A stretch of 64,000 bases of DNA from Klebsiella electrica (GTDB lineage Bacteria > Pseudomonadota > Gammaproteobacteria > Enterobacterales > Enterobacteriaceae), in the NCBI RefSeq assembly GCF_006711645.1, contig NZ_CP041247.1:1426001-1490000 (forward strand). The letters are read 5' to 3'. A program made the translations under genes and the position numbers. Below the pieces are notes generated by a model, which ran no database searches, had not been told where the DNA came from, and saw only the letters and a list, made by a program, of their open reading frames with translations. Shown piece after piece: positions 7,285-16,872 of the stretch; position 1 is the first letter of the stretch, and the number at the start of each line of letters is the position of its first letter.

Positions 7285-8445
7285 ATGAGCTGGGAGCGTC
7301 AGAAAGCCACAATTACTACAGAGCCAGAAGAACCGTCTCTGGTCATCTGGCTGATTGCAGGTCTTGTTGCTGTAATTGCTGGAGTGCTGCTCTTTGTCCT
7401 CCATGCCAATCAGTTTCTGGGTGAATTGCAAAAATTCAACCTCTGGATTGTTTCTGGGAGTCCTATTTTAATCTGGTTCATTACGATTTGTCTTCGTGGC
7501 TGGATGTATAACCATGCAATGGACCGTCATCAGTTTGAATCCGATGAGGCAGATTATGTTCAGCAGCAATGGATTTCCTGGGCTGGACGTTACCTGGCAG
7601 TTATGTATAGTCGGGTTATCCTGCCTGATGAATTGACGCCATCCATATTTCTGCAGGCTCCCAAAGATCGAGAGCAGGGTAGTTCTTTTAGTCGGGGAAT
7701 AACGTTACCTGCAGGCGAAGATGTTTTTTCAGTATTGATTGGGGGCCTGGATATATCAGAATTACAGCGCTTATCTGACCTCCCTTTCCACGCAACCTTA
7801 CTGACTGATTCACACGATCCTGATGAGACATTGCAGAGAGAATTTTCAGCATGCTGGCTCCAGTTAGTTGGACAGGCGTATCCCGTACCATTACTGACGA
7901 TTCTTAAAGACCGGGCCTTCGATTGGGTGGGCGATCGCCTAAAAGCCCCTATTCTGGATGTTGAGCTTCTGTTGGTTCACCAGACTCAGGGAGGGAATGA
8001 GTACAGTGATTCGCTCTCGGCTTTAATGTTGACCTCTGATGATGTAGCAACGAAGTATCAGCTAAACCATCACGCTCGCCTGCTTCGGCCTATGTCGCTT
8101 GAATCAGCCCAAATGCTGAGTGAAGAGCTCGCTACCTTTTTCTCAACCCAGTCACAGGTTATTGCTGCGCATGCAATAGTGGGCGACAGCATGAAGTGGG
8201 GTGGTGATTTTTCCACTCTTCTGGCCAGTGCAAAACAATATGAAGGTAATTGGAAACCTCAACAGTGCCACTGGCTGGAAAAGTATGCCGGACTTAGCGG
8301 CCCTTTCTCACCCTGGATCATGGCTGCTGTCGTCAGCGATATTGCTGCGCTGACAAAAGAAGATTGCCTGATGCTTTCGGGTGACAAAGAGCTGCGTTTT
8401 ATAAATACCGTAACTACAGGGAATCAGATAAATGGCGAAGGATAG
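7285..8445 (+). CDS. T6SS-associated membrane protein of unknown function
   Basis: 386 residues, ATG 7285 just after the PAAR stop. It has two N-terminal transmembrane segments (about residues 19-41 and 52-71) with a short loop, followed by a cytoplasmic or periplasmic domain of about 310 residues with no motif I recognise. The 3' end overlaps tssM by 14 bases, so it is almost certainly co-translated with TssM. Position between PAAR and tssM suggests it assists the membrane complex or spike loading, but that is only context. Base composition is intermediate between the AT-rich cassette and the GC-rich tssM. Confidence 0.75.
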   Translation: MSWERQKATITTEPEEPSLVIWLIAGLVAVIAGVLLFVLHANQFLGELQKFNLWIVSGSPILIWFITICLRGWMYNHAMDRHQFESDEADYVQQQWISWAGRYLAVMYSRVILPDELTPSIFLQAPKDREQGSSFSRGITLPAGEDVFSVLIGGLDISELQRLSDLPFHATLLTDSHDPDETLQREFSACWLQLVGQAYPVPLLTILKDRAFDWVGDRLKAPILDVELLLVHQTQGGNEYSDSLSALMLTSDDVATKYQLNHHARLLRPMSLESAQMLSEELATFFSTQSQVIAAHAIVGDSMKWGGDFSTLLASAKQYEGNWKPQQCHWLEKYAGLSGPFSPWIMAAVVSDIAALTKEDCLMLSGDKELRFINTVTTGNQINGEG

Positions 8446-11400
8446 TTCAGTGTGGCGTGGTAACTGGGGACGCCTCAGTATTACCGTACTCATTACTGCC
8501 GCGATCGGATTGGCCATCTGGAAAAAGGGTGATGCATTCGGACTTACCAGCAATGGACTAAAGTTGCTGGGATTTGTGGCAGCGATAATCCTTCTGTTGC
8601 TTATCCGTCATAGCAAAACCATTAGCCTAGCAATTAAACAACAGTGGTCTCGTTTTCAGGCGAAACGTAAAAGTGTCCTGCCTGCCGATGAGGGGCGCGT
8701 CAAGCAGACCGCACCACGCAATATCACCGTCGACACTATCCGCCTCGCCATGCGCAACCTCTACGGTCGGCGCTGGGGCAGTAAAACACGCATCCTGCTG
8801 ATAACCGGCACCGTCGCTGAGGTTGAGCAACTGACCCCTGGCCTGACAGACCAGCTCTGGCAGGAAGATCGCGGCACGCTGTTGCTATGGGGCGGTGACC
8901 TCAATACGCCAGCAGACAGCGACTGGCTGACCGCATTGCGCAAACTGCGCCGCCGTCCAGTGGATGGTCTGGTATGGGTTACCTCGGCTTTTGACCAGCT
9001 CTCAGCGCCAGGACTGAAGCAGCCGCTGCCGGTACCGTCTGAAAGCACCATGGATTCCCTGTCTCATGCCATCAGTGCGCGTATGGATGAACTGGGCTGG
9101 AAACTTCCCCTGTATGTCTGGTCCCTGCATCCACGCTCCGGAAAGCCGGAAGGCCGGATTGTGCAGGCCACTGGCTGTTTGCTGCCTGCTGGATGCAGTC
9201 CTGAAACGCTGGCTGAACAGTTTGCAGCCCTGACGTCCGGGCTGACCTCGCAAGGTCTGCAGCAGACCTGCGGCGAGGTTAAACATCACTTCTTACTGAC
9301 ACTTGCCGACCAGCTTATTCGCGAACCACAGAGCGTGACCGCTCCGCTGTCGGTGATGCTCAATCCGTACCGCCCGCTACCGCTGGCAGGGGTGGTGTTC
9401 AGCCAGCCTTCTGCCGATGCTGAACGTGCCGTGCCGCACCACTGGGGCATGGATAAGCGCTGGGATGTTTTGCCTGAGTCCGTCCGGACGCTTCCTGCCG
9501 GACTGCGTCCGCGCAAACCGGGCATTCCGTGGCGCAGGGTGATGGCATCGGCTGTCGCCCTGACGATGGTGGCATGGGCGGCGTGGATGAGCATCGCGTA
9601 TGTCACCAACCGCAGCCAGATTGACGGTGCGAATGCCCAGGCCGCACTTGCTGCCCGACAGAATCAGCCGCTGGAACAGCGCCTGCACGCGCTGTCTGAA
9701 CTGCAGAAAACCCTGGCCCGTCTGCAGTACCGCGCTGAGCATGGTGTACCGTGGTACGAGCAGGCCGGGCTTAGCCAGAATAATGCCCTGCTGGCCGCAC
9801 TCTGGCCACGCTATCAGGACAGCGCCCTGCCGCTGTTGCGGGATGCGGCCGCTGACCATCTGCAGAAACAGGTCAGTGCCTTTAATGCGCTGCCGCCGGG
9901 CAGCCCGCTGCGTGAGCAGATGGCAAAAAATACCTATGACCAGCTCAAACTGTACCTGATGCTGACCCGTCCGGAACATATGGACGCCAACTGGTTCAGT
10001 TCGGCACTGTTGCGCGACTGGCCGAAGCGTGATGGCGTGAAAGACGGCGTCTGGCAGGGCGTGGCCCCGTCACTGCTGTCCTTCTATGGCGCGCAGCTGG
10101 TCACGCACCCGGAGTGGAAATTGCGAGGTGATGAGAGCATGGTCAGCCAGGCGCGTTCCCTGCTGGTTCGCCTGATGGGCTTACGTAACAGCGAATCAAC
10201 CCTCTACCAGAATATGCTCTCTCAGGTGGCGCACCTGTATGTCGATATGCGCCTGGAAGATATGACCGGCGATACCGATGTCTCCCGCCTGTTCAGTACC
10301 ACAGAGGTCGTGCCGGGGATGTTCACCCGTCAGGCCTGGGAGCAGACTGTGCAGCCAGCCATTGAAAAGGTGGTGAAGGCGCGCCGGGACGAGCTCGACT
10401 GGGTGCTCACGGACAGCAGGCAACAGGCTAATACGCAGGATGAAATGTCTCCGGAAGCGCTGCAAAAGCGCCTGACGGAGCGTTACTTCGCCGACTTTGG
10501 CGGCGCCTGGCTGACGTTCCTCAACAGCCTGCGGCTTCGCCAGGCCACCACGCTGTCCGATTCCATTGACCAGTTGACTCTGATGGCAGACGTGCGCCAG
10601 TCACCACTGGTGGCGCTGATGAACACCCTCAATGTGCAGGGACGCACCGGACAAACCGGGGACGCTATTTCGGATTCCCTGGTCAAGTCAGCGAAGAATC
10701 TGCTGGGTGGTGATAACCAGGATGCCATTGACCAGAACGCTGGTACGCACGGGCCGCTGGATGCGACCTTTGCCCCGGTGCTGGCACTGATGGACAAGAG
10801 CCGTACAGGTGCACAGGAGCAGAGTCTGCAGTCGTTCCTGACCCGTGTGACGCAGGTGCGTCTGCGCCTGCAGCAGGTGACCAATGCCGCCGACCCGCAG
10901 GCCATGACCCAGACCATTGCCCAGACTGTATTCCAGGGCAAGGCTGTTGATCTGACCGAAACCCGTGACTACGGCAGCCTGATTGCCGCCGGCCTGGGGC
11001 AGGAGTGGAGTGGTTTTGGTCGCACCGTTTTCGTGAACCCGATGGAGCAGGCCTGGCAGCAGGTGCTGACACCGGCGGCAGACAGTCTCAATGCCCAGTG
11101 GCAGCAGACGGTGGTTGCTGAGTGGAACGCTGCATTTGGCGGGCGCTATCCGTTCAACGAGTCCAGCAGCGACGTCTCCCTGCCACTGCTGGCTAAATAC
11201 CTCAACGCCGATTCCGGGCGTATCGCCCAGTTCCTGCAGACCCGTCTCAAAGGTGTGTTGCATAAGGAAGGTAACCGCTGGGTACCGGACAGCATCAATT
11301 CGCAGGGGCTCGCTTTTAACCCGGCGTTTCTTAATGCCATAAACACCCTGAGTCACATCTCGGATGTCGCCTTCACCGAAGGCAATGCCGGGATGAATTT

Positions 11401-11845
11401 CGAGCTGCGTCCTGGTACCGCCGATGGCGTAATGCAGACCGACATGATTATCGACAGCCAGAAGCTGACTTACGTCAATCAGATGCCTGCATGGAAACGC
11501 TTTACCTGGCCTGCGGATACTGAAGCGCCGGGTGCCAACCTGAGCTGGATAAGCACTCAGGCGGGCACTCGCCAGTACGCTGATATTCCGGGTAGCTGGG
11601 GCTGGATACGCCTGCTGGATCACGCCACCGTCAATGCTTACCCGGGAGTCGGCAGCAGTTACAGCCTGAGCTGGAAAGCACAGGACGGTCGCACGCTCAA
11701 TTACACCCTGCGTACCGAAGCGGGTGAGGGGCCGCTGGCGCTGCTGAAACTGCGTAATTTCCGCTTGCCGGAGACTATCTTCAGCACAACGGTAGCGCCA
11801 GACACGGTCGCCAGCGCGGCCAGTGATACGGAGGAGGTCTACTGA
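8432..11845 (+). CDS. tssM: TssM (IcmF/VasK) inner-membrane core component
   Basis: An 1137-residue protein of normal length for TssM, which with TssL and TssJ forms the trans-envelope complex that anchors the baseplate. Membrane segments lie at about residues 15-32 and 42-60, and a third near 370-390 (VALTMVAWAAWMSIAYV), leaving a large periplasmic C-terminal part. The IcmF cytoplasmic region follows the second segment. Where some family members have a GTPase Walker A this one reads LLITGTVAEVEQ (about residue 125), without the GKS/GKT lysine, so it is a nucleotide-independent version, as known for some TssM. It starts inside the preceding gene and shares one base with the tssA start. Confidence 0.95.
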   Translation: MAKDSSVWRGNWGRLSITVLITAAIGLAIWKKGDAFGLTSNGLKLLGFVAAIILLLLIRHSKTISLAIKQQWSRFQAKRKSVLPADEGRVKQTAPRNITVDTIRLAMRNLYGRRWGSKTRILLITGTVAEVEQLTPGLTDQLWQEDRGTLLLWGGDLNTPADSDWLTALRKLRRRPVDGLVWVTSAFDQLSAPGLKQPLPVPSESTMDSLSHAISARMDELGWKLPLYVWSLHPRSGKPEGRIVQATGCLLPAGCSPETLAEQFAALTSGLTSQGLQQTCGEVKHHFLLTLADQLIREPQSVTAPLSVMLNPYRPLPLAGVVFSQPSADAERAVPHHWGMDKRWDVLPESVRTLPAGLRPRKPGIPWRRVMASAVALTMVAWAAWMSIAYVTNRSQIDGANAQAALAARQNQPLEQRLHALSELQKTLARLQYRAEHGVPWYEQAGLSQNNALLAALWPRYQDSALPLLRDAAADHLQKQVSAFNALPPGSPLREQMAKNTYDQLKLYLMLTRPEHMDANWFSSALLRDWPKRDGVKDGVWQGVAPSLLSFYGAQLVTHPEWKLRGDESMVSQARSLLVRLMGLRNSESTLYQNMLSQVAHLYVDMRLEDMTGDTDVSRLFSTTEVVPGMFTRQAWEQTVQPAIEKVVKARRDELDWVLTDSRQQANTQDEMSPEALQKRLTERYFADFGGAWLTFLNSLRLRQATTLSDSIDQLTLMADVRQSPLVALMNTLNVQGRTGQTGDAISDSLVKSAKNLLGGDNQDAIDQNAGTHGPLDATFAPVLALMDKSRTGAQEQSLQSFLTRVTQVRLRLQQVTNAADPQAMTQTIAQTVFQGKAVDLTETRDYGSLIAAGLGQEWSGFGRTVFVNPMEQAWQQVLTPAADSLNAQWQQTVVAEWNAAFGGRYPFNESSSDVSLPLLAKYLNADSGRIAQFLQTRLKGVLHKEGNRWVPDSINSQGLAFNPAFLNAINTLSHISDVAFTEGNAGMNFELRPGTADGVMQTDMIIDSQKLTYVNQMPAWKRFTWPADTEAPGANLSWISTQAGTRQYADIPGSWGWIRLLDHATVNAYPGVGSSYSLSWKAQDGRTLNYTLRTEAGEGPLALLKLRNFRLPETIFSTTVAPDTVASAASDTEEVY

Positions 11846-13440
11846 TGAGCACGCTGAATGCTTTACTGAGCGCCTGCCAGGCTGAGCAGGTGCCACTGCT
11901 TACTGCTACCCGTGAACGTGTGGCGCAGTGGGATAGCTGGCTGCAGCCGCTGTCCGGTTCATCGCCTGTTGGCGAAGATCCGGGATATGATGATGACTTC
12001 CAGCAGATGCGTGAGGAGGTCAACAAACTCTCCGGGGCAGACACAGAGCTTATCTGCCGTCTGGCGGAGAAGCAACTGACCACCACCGCCAAAGACATTC
12101 GTGTAGCCACCTACTACTGCTGGGCAAAGCTGCACCGCGAAGGCGAGCGGGGTCTGGCTGAAGGCCTTGAACTGTTGGCCGGGTTGATAGAACGTTTCGG
12201 CGCGCAACTTCATCCACAGCGTGACCGTAGCCGTAAGGCGGCACTGGAATGGCTGGCGGGATCGCGCATGACCGACTCTCTTTCTCTGTATCCGGAAGTG
12301 GTCAAGAGCGATGCTATACGTACCACCGGGGCGCTGTTGCTGATAGCCGGGCTTAGTGAAAATGAGCCGGATGAAACACGGCCGGAACTCAATGCGCTGT
12401 ATGGTGCGCTGGAAAATCGTCTGCAGAAAGCGGGCGGCGTGGATGCGGTGGTGCCGCAAAACGCCAGTACCAGCGAAGCGTATTTCACAACCAGCCACAG
12501 TGATGCCCCGGCCATCGGGCGTATCACCTCCGGCCAGGATTTACTGGCGCAGGCCCGCACGCTCACCGAATACCTGCGCGAACAGCCGGACGGCTGGTTG
12601 TCAGCACACCATCTGATGAAGAGCCTGCGTCACGATACCCTGCGGGCTATCCCGGCTCCTGATGCCCAGGGTCGTACACGCATCGAACCGCCAAGGGCGG
12701 ACCAGCGTGCGCTGCTTAAGCGCCTGTATCTGCAGCAGAACTGGGCCGAGATGCTGGAAACGGCAGACAGCACCTTTTCCCGTGGCGCCAATCATCTGTG
12801 GCTGGATTTGCAGTGGTACATCCATCAGGCGCTGACTAAATCCAGCCAGCAGACGTTGGCTGACATTGTCACCGCCGATCTGAAAGGGCTGTTATCACGA
12901 CTGTCCGGGCTGGAGACGCTGGCGTTCAGTGACGGTACCCCGTTTGCGGATGAAGTGACGCTGAACTGGATCCAGCAAACTGTGCTGGACACCGTCGGCG
13001 GGTGGGGCAATGACACACCATCAGCCCCGGTAACCTCCGGTAACGATGACATTCTGGCTCTGGAGCCGGAAGCCGTGGTGCTGGCGGACAGTGAAGGTCC
13101 GGATGCGGCGCTGGCCTGGTTACAGAACCGTCCGGGCGTCACGACTGCGCGGCAACAGTGGCTGCTACGCCTGCTGATGGGACGTATTGCTGAGCAGTAC
13201 GGTAAAAATGACCTGGCGGTGCACCTGTTTGCAGAACTGGGTGAACGGGCCCGTGAAGTGACCCTCAGCAACTGGGAGCCTGAGCTGCTGTTTGAGGTCC
13301 AGGCCCGCCATCTGAAACTCCTGCGTCTGAAAGCTGGTCGCAGTGAGGCTGATAAGACCCGCCTTACACCGGTAATGGACCAGTTACTTGCCGGGCTGAT
13401 TGCGGTTGATCCGGTACGGGCGGCGGTGTTGTGTGGTTAA
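11845..13440 (+). CDS. tssA: TssA (ImpA-type) baseplate/sheath-assembly protein
   Basis: 531 residues. The N-terminal ImpA domain is clear: SSPVGEDPGYDDDFQQM near residue 38, then KDIRVATYYCWAKL and RFGAQLHPQ. TssA proteins prime the baseplate and steer tube/sheath polymerisation in the cytoplasm. Its ATG shares the A of the tssM TGA, with GAGGAGG about 8 bases upstream, so the two are co-translated. A second ImpA-type gene without this exact motif lies at 17917, which fits the known split between TssA proper and a TagA/VasL-like partner. Confidence 0.9.
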   Translation: MSTLNALLSACQAEQVPLLTATRERVAQWDSWLQPLSGSSPVGEDPGYDDDFQQMREEVNKLSGADTELICRLAEKQLTTTAKDIRVATYYCWAKLHREGERGLAEGLELLAGLIERFGAQLHPQRDRSRKAALEWLAGSRMTDSLSLYPEVVKSDAIRTTGALLLIAGLSENEPDETRPELNALYGALENRLQKAGGVDAVVPQNASTSEAYFTTSHSDAPAIGRITSGQDLLAQARTLTEYLREQPDGWLSAHHLMKSLRHDTLRAIPAPDAQGRTRIEPPRADQRALLKRLYLQQNWAEMLETADSTFSRGANHLWLDLQWYIHQALTKSSQQTLADIVTADLKGLLSRLSGLETLAFSDGTPFADEVTLNWIQQTVLDTVGGWGNDTPSAPVTSGNDDILALEPEAVVLADSEGPDAALAWLQNRPGVTTARQQWLLRLLMGRIAEQYGKNDLAVHLFAELGERAREVTLSNWEPELLFEVQARHLKLLRLKAGRSEADKTRLTPVMDQLLAGLIAVDPVRAAVLCG

Positions 13441-13516
13441 TGAACAGAAATAGCCAATTTAATATCTTTTTGATTGAAATAAAACAGTTAGTGATTATTA
13501 AAAGGTAAATAGAGTT

Positions 13517-13990
13517 ATGAAGTATTTTTCTCTTGTTTTTTTTCTCTTGTTTTTATCAGGATGTACTTCTTCCGTAAATGTTCACAAAGAATGGAGTGAG
13601 TTCAAATATTATCGCATTGATTTTTCTGGGCATGAAATTAAAAAACTGCCTCAAGGTGCCCGATTGGTGAAGGGGCAAAAGGATGCTGCAATAGGTGTTT
13701 TGGATAGTAATGGTGATACCGGTGAATTTGTCGTTTCCGGGCGTGTTAATGAAAAAGACTACACGATTGAGCCAATGTGGCATTTTTATGATTATTCCGG
13801 GAGTTTTACGACCACTGCTGATGACGGCAAGATAAATCCTTATGTTACTTACAAAATTACTAATAAATGTGACCCAAGTGACACCTATACGGGGGTCAGC
13901 GATAATCAAGGAAGAACGATTTTGTTCGCAACGGAAAAGCCATGTGGATTGGAAATTACTTTTCCAGATGAAATACAACATGGTGAATAA
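13517..13990 (+). CDS. Small lipoprotein with transthyretin-like pattern, unknown role
   Basis: A 157-residue protein with a lipoprotein signal (MKYFSLVFFLLFLSGC, lipobox LSGC, lipidated Cys 16). The C-terminal half (YKITNKCDPSDTY ... SDNQGRT ... CGLEI) follows the same hydrophobic/Gly-x-(T/S)-D-x-x-G pattern as the VgrG tail at about residue 810, so it may be a transthyretin-like fold. It is AT-rich and sits alone between the GC-rich tssA and tssF, 76 bases after tssA, which marks it as an insertion. It is not TssJ, which is present at 16847. It could be an immunity protein or an envelope accessory. Confidence 0.65.
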   Translation: MKYFSLVFFLLFLSGCTSSVNVHKEWSEFKYYRIDFSGHEIKKLPQGARLVKGQKDAAIGVLDSNGDTGEFVVSGRVNEKDYTIEPMWHFYDYSGSFTTTADDGKINPYVTYKITNKCDPSDTYTGVSDNQGRTILFATEKPCGLEITFPDEIQHGE

Positions 13991-14050
13991 ATTGATGGTA
14001 ACTGTAAATATGCTGGATATCGTCTGGAATTATTCTGGGGCAAATGCGCA

Positions 14051-15814
14051 ATGGAAGATCTAACCCTACGCTATTACGACGCGGAAATGCGCTACCTGCG
14101 CGAAGCAGCGAAAGAATTCGCCCAGACTCACCCCGACCGAGCGGCAATGCTGGACCTGGATAAGGCTGGCACACCCGATCCGTATGTCGAACGGCTGTTT
14201 GAAGGCTTTGCTTTTTCGATGGGACGGCTGCGGGAGAAGATTGACGACGACCTGCCGGAACTGACCGAAGGACTGGTCAGCATGCTCTGGCCACATTATC
14301 TGCGCACTATTCCGTCGCTCTCGCTGGTGGCTCTGACCCCGGCGCTGCATGCCATGAAAATGGCGGAGGTTGTACCTGCGGGCCTTGAAGTGTACTCCCG
14401 CCCGGTAGAGCCGAAGAACACGGTTTGTCGCTACCGCACTACTCAGGATGTGATGCTTAATCCTTTGAGTGTTTCAGACGTCACGATGGCGACTGAGCCT
14501 GACGGGCGCTCGCTGATGCGGATGCGCTTTGCCTGCAGCAGTCAGGCCGACTGGTCACATGCCGATCTCCGTCGTCTGAGCCTGTATCTCGGCGCGGATG
14601 CGCCCGTCAGCAGCCATCTGCATCTGATGTTGACGAAACGTCAGGCGGCACTCTATATGCGTCTGCCCGGGCAGACCGATCGTATCCACCTCGACGGGTA
14701 TTTTTCACCGGGCGGTTTTGCTGAAGAGGACGGTCTGTGGCCGAAAGGCGATACCGCGTTCAGCGGCTACCAACTGCTGCTGGAGTACTTCACCTTCCGC
14801 GACAAGTTTATGTTTGTCCACCTCAATGGTCTTGACGGTATGACGCCGCCTGCCGGGGTAGAGTACTTCGATATTGAAGTGGTTTTCAGCTCGCCGTGGC
14901 CATCTGACCTGCCGGTCACCGATGACGCGGTTCGTCTTCACTGCGTGCCGGTGATTAACCTGTTCACCCTGGAAGCCGACCCGCTCACCATCACCGGACT
15001 TGAAAGTGAATATCTGTTGCGGCCCAAACGGTTGCAGGACGGACACACCGAGATTTACGCCGTGGATTCGGTTACCGGCTCCAACCGGACCATTGACGCG
15101 GAGTATGTCCCGTTCAGCAGCTTCCGCCACAAAGGCGGGATGATGCGTCGTCATGCGCCGCCCCGGTATTACCACACCCGTGTAAAGCGCAGTGTGACCG
15201 GGCTGTATGACACCTGGCTTATCCTGGGCGGCCATCAGTGGGAAAATGACCGGCTTGTCGACCGCGAAGCCGTATCGCTGCAAATCACCGGCACCAACGG
15301 CCAGCTACCGCGCCGGGCGCTACAGAGTACGCTCCTTGACCGCTGTGAGCAGATAGTCGATACGCCGCTCTCGGTACGCAATCTCTGCAAGCCCACGCTG
15401 CCGGTCTATCCCCCTGCGGAAGACCGTTTCCACTGGCGGATATTGAGTCACCTGGGCTCCGGGTTTCTGAACATGATGAGCACGGCCGAAGTGCTGCGCG
15501 GGACGCTTGCGCTGTACAACTGGCCGGAAGATGAACTCAACACCCGGCGGCTGGAGGCGATTCAGCATGTGAAACACCACCGCCTGCAGCGGTTCGAGCA
15601 GGGCTACCTGCTGCGGGGGCTTGATATTGAGGTCACCCTCGACAGCGGCGGGTTTATCGGCGAGGGCGATATTCACCTGTTCGGCGAAATGCTCAACCGC
15701 TTCTTCGCGCTCTATGCCGACATGAACCAGTTTAACCAGCTCACCCTTTTCATTCAGCCAGAAGGAAAATGCATCCGGTGGAAAGAGAACCACAGTCCGC
15801 GCCTGCCCGGCTGA
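14051..15814 (+). CDS. tssF: TssF (ImpG/VasA) baseplate protein
   Basis: 587 residues, typical for TssF. The N-terminus LTLRYYDAEMRYLREAA and the following DPYVERLFEGFAF and ELTEGLVSMLWPHYLR motifs are diagnostic of the family. TssF pairs with TssG and TssE to build the wedge of the T6SS baseplate in the cytoplasm. The 3' end overlaps tssG by 46 bases, consistent with tight co-translation of a stoichiometric complex. High GC returns here after the AT-rich lipoprotein gene. Confidence 0.95.
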   Translation: MEDLTLRYYDAEMRYLREAAKEFAQTHPDRAAMLDLDKAGTPDPYVERLFEGFAFSMGRLREKIDDDLPELTEGLVSMLWPHYLRTIPSLSLVALTPALHAMKMAEVVPAGLEVYSRPVEPKNTVCRYRTTQDVMLNPLSVSDVTMATEPDGRSLMRMRFACSSQADWSHADLRRLSLYLGADAPVSSHLHLMLTKRQAALYMRLPGQTDRIHLDGYFSPGGFAEEDGLWPKGDTAFSGYQLLLEYFTFRDKFMFVHLNGLDGMTPPAGVEYFDIEVVFSSPWPSDLPVTDDAVRLHCVPVINLFTLEADPLTITGLESEYLLRPKRLQDGHTEIYAVDSVTGSNRTIDAEYVPFSSFRHKGGMMRRHAPPRYYHTRVKRSVTGLYDTWLILGGHQWENDRLVDREAVSLQITGTNGQLPRRALQSTLLDRCEQIVDTPLSVRNLCKPTLPVYPPAEDRFHWRILSHLGSGFLNMMSTAEVLRGTLALYNWPEDELNTRRLEAIQHVKHHRLQRFEQGYLLRGLDIEVTLDSGGFIGEGDIHLFGEMLNRFFALYADMNQFNQLTLFIQPEGKCIRWKENHSPRLPG

Positions 15815-16872
15815 TAGCGCAGCTGGGTGACCGGCTACCGTACATGAATTTTTACCGTTTCTGTCAGCTGCTGGAGCGGAGTCAGCCAGATAAACCGGTC
15901 GCCGGCAGCAACTGGCAGGTGCGTCATGAGCCGGTGCGCTTCCGGCCACATCCGGGAATGGGCTTCCCGGCCGCCGAAATCAAAGGCGTAGAATTGCCGG
16001 AGCATCCGCACCTGCCACCCACGGTACGCATCACCTTTATGGGGCTCTACGGCGTGGAGTCGCCGCTGCCGACGCACTATATCGATGACATTACTCAGCG
16101 GCGGGAAGGGTACGAGGCGGCTGCGGATTTCCTTGATATCTTCAACCACCGGCTGATTACCCAGTACTACCGCATCTGGCGTAAATACTCATATCCGGCG
16201 ACCTTTGAGGAAGGGGGGAAGGATAAAACCTCGCAGTATCTTCTGGGGCTGGCAGGGCTCGGGATTGACGGTTGCACAGACAGTATCGCCGCCCCGGCCT
16301 CACGCTTTCTGGCGCTGCTGCCGGTGATGCTGCTGCCGGGACGGACTGCAGAAGGTATGGCCTCGCTGGTGCGCCTGCTGGCACCTGACACACAGGCGAA
16401 AATCTGGCACCACGACAAACGCCGCGAGCCACTGAAAAAGCCACTGACCATGAGCGTCAGTCAGCCCGTCACCCTGACCAGCCGCCCGGTGATGGGCAAT
16501 TATGCCACCGATGTGAACAGCCAGGTGCTGATGCGCCTGACCTCCACTAATCCGGAAGAAGTGCAGGGCTGGCTGCCCGGAGGAGAGCTGCACACAGACC
16601 TGATGGCGTTGCTGCATGTTTATCTGGGCTCGCGCCTCGATGTCCGCCTGCAGTTGTGTGTCGACCGCAGCCTGCTGCCGGACGCGACGATGAGCAGTAA
16701 AGCCAAAGTCGGCGCCGTGCAGTTGGGCCGCACTGCCGTGATGCGCCCGCTGAATGCGGCGAACACCGCCACACATCCCAAAACCATAACCATCAATCTT
16801 GGCCGCTATGAACGGGTACAGGAAAATATTCACCGCAGGGAGACCGATGAAGATGGCGATTATCGCTGGTAA
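15769..16872 (+). CDS. tssG: TssG (ImpH/VasB) baseplate protein
   Basis: 367 residues. Family features are the start region LPYMNFYRFCQLLER, VRFRPHPGMGFPAAEI, FMGLYGVESPLPTHY and HRLITQYYRIWRKY. TssG dimer arms bind TssF and TssE to form the baseplate wedge. ATG 15769 lies inside the end of tssF with AAGGAAA just before it. The end overlaps the start of tssJ by 26 bases. Nothing is truncated. Confidence 0.94.
   Translation: MHPVEREPQSAPARLIAQLGDRLPYMNFYRFCQLLERSQPDKPVAGSNWQVRHEPVRFRPHPGMGFPAAEIKGVELPEHPHLPPTVRITFMGLYGVESPLPTHYIDDITQRREGYEAAADFLDIFNHRLITQYYRIWRKYSYPATFEEGGKDKTSQYLLGLAGLGIDGCTDSIAAPASRFLALLPVMLLPGRTAEGMASLVRLLAPDTQAKIWHHDKRREPLKKPLTMSVSQPVTLTSRPVMGNYATDVNSQVLMRLTSTNPEEVQGWLPGGELHTDLMALLHVYLGSRLDVRLQLCVDRSLLPDATMSSKAKVGAVQLGRTAVMRPLNAANTATHPKTITINLGRYERVQENIHRRETDEDGDYRW

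Noticed and set aside
10688..11896. 402-codon ORF on the minus strand inside tssM/tssA
   Set aside because: It is fully antisense to clear TssM/TssA coding sequence in GC-rich DNA, has no ribosome site or recognisable protein pattern, and is a codon-bias shadow.
13842..14063. 73-codon + strand ORF overlapping the lipoprotein gene and tssF start
   Set aside because: Out of frame with both real genes and without a ribosome site or domain.
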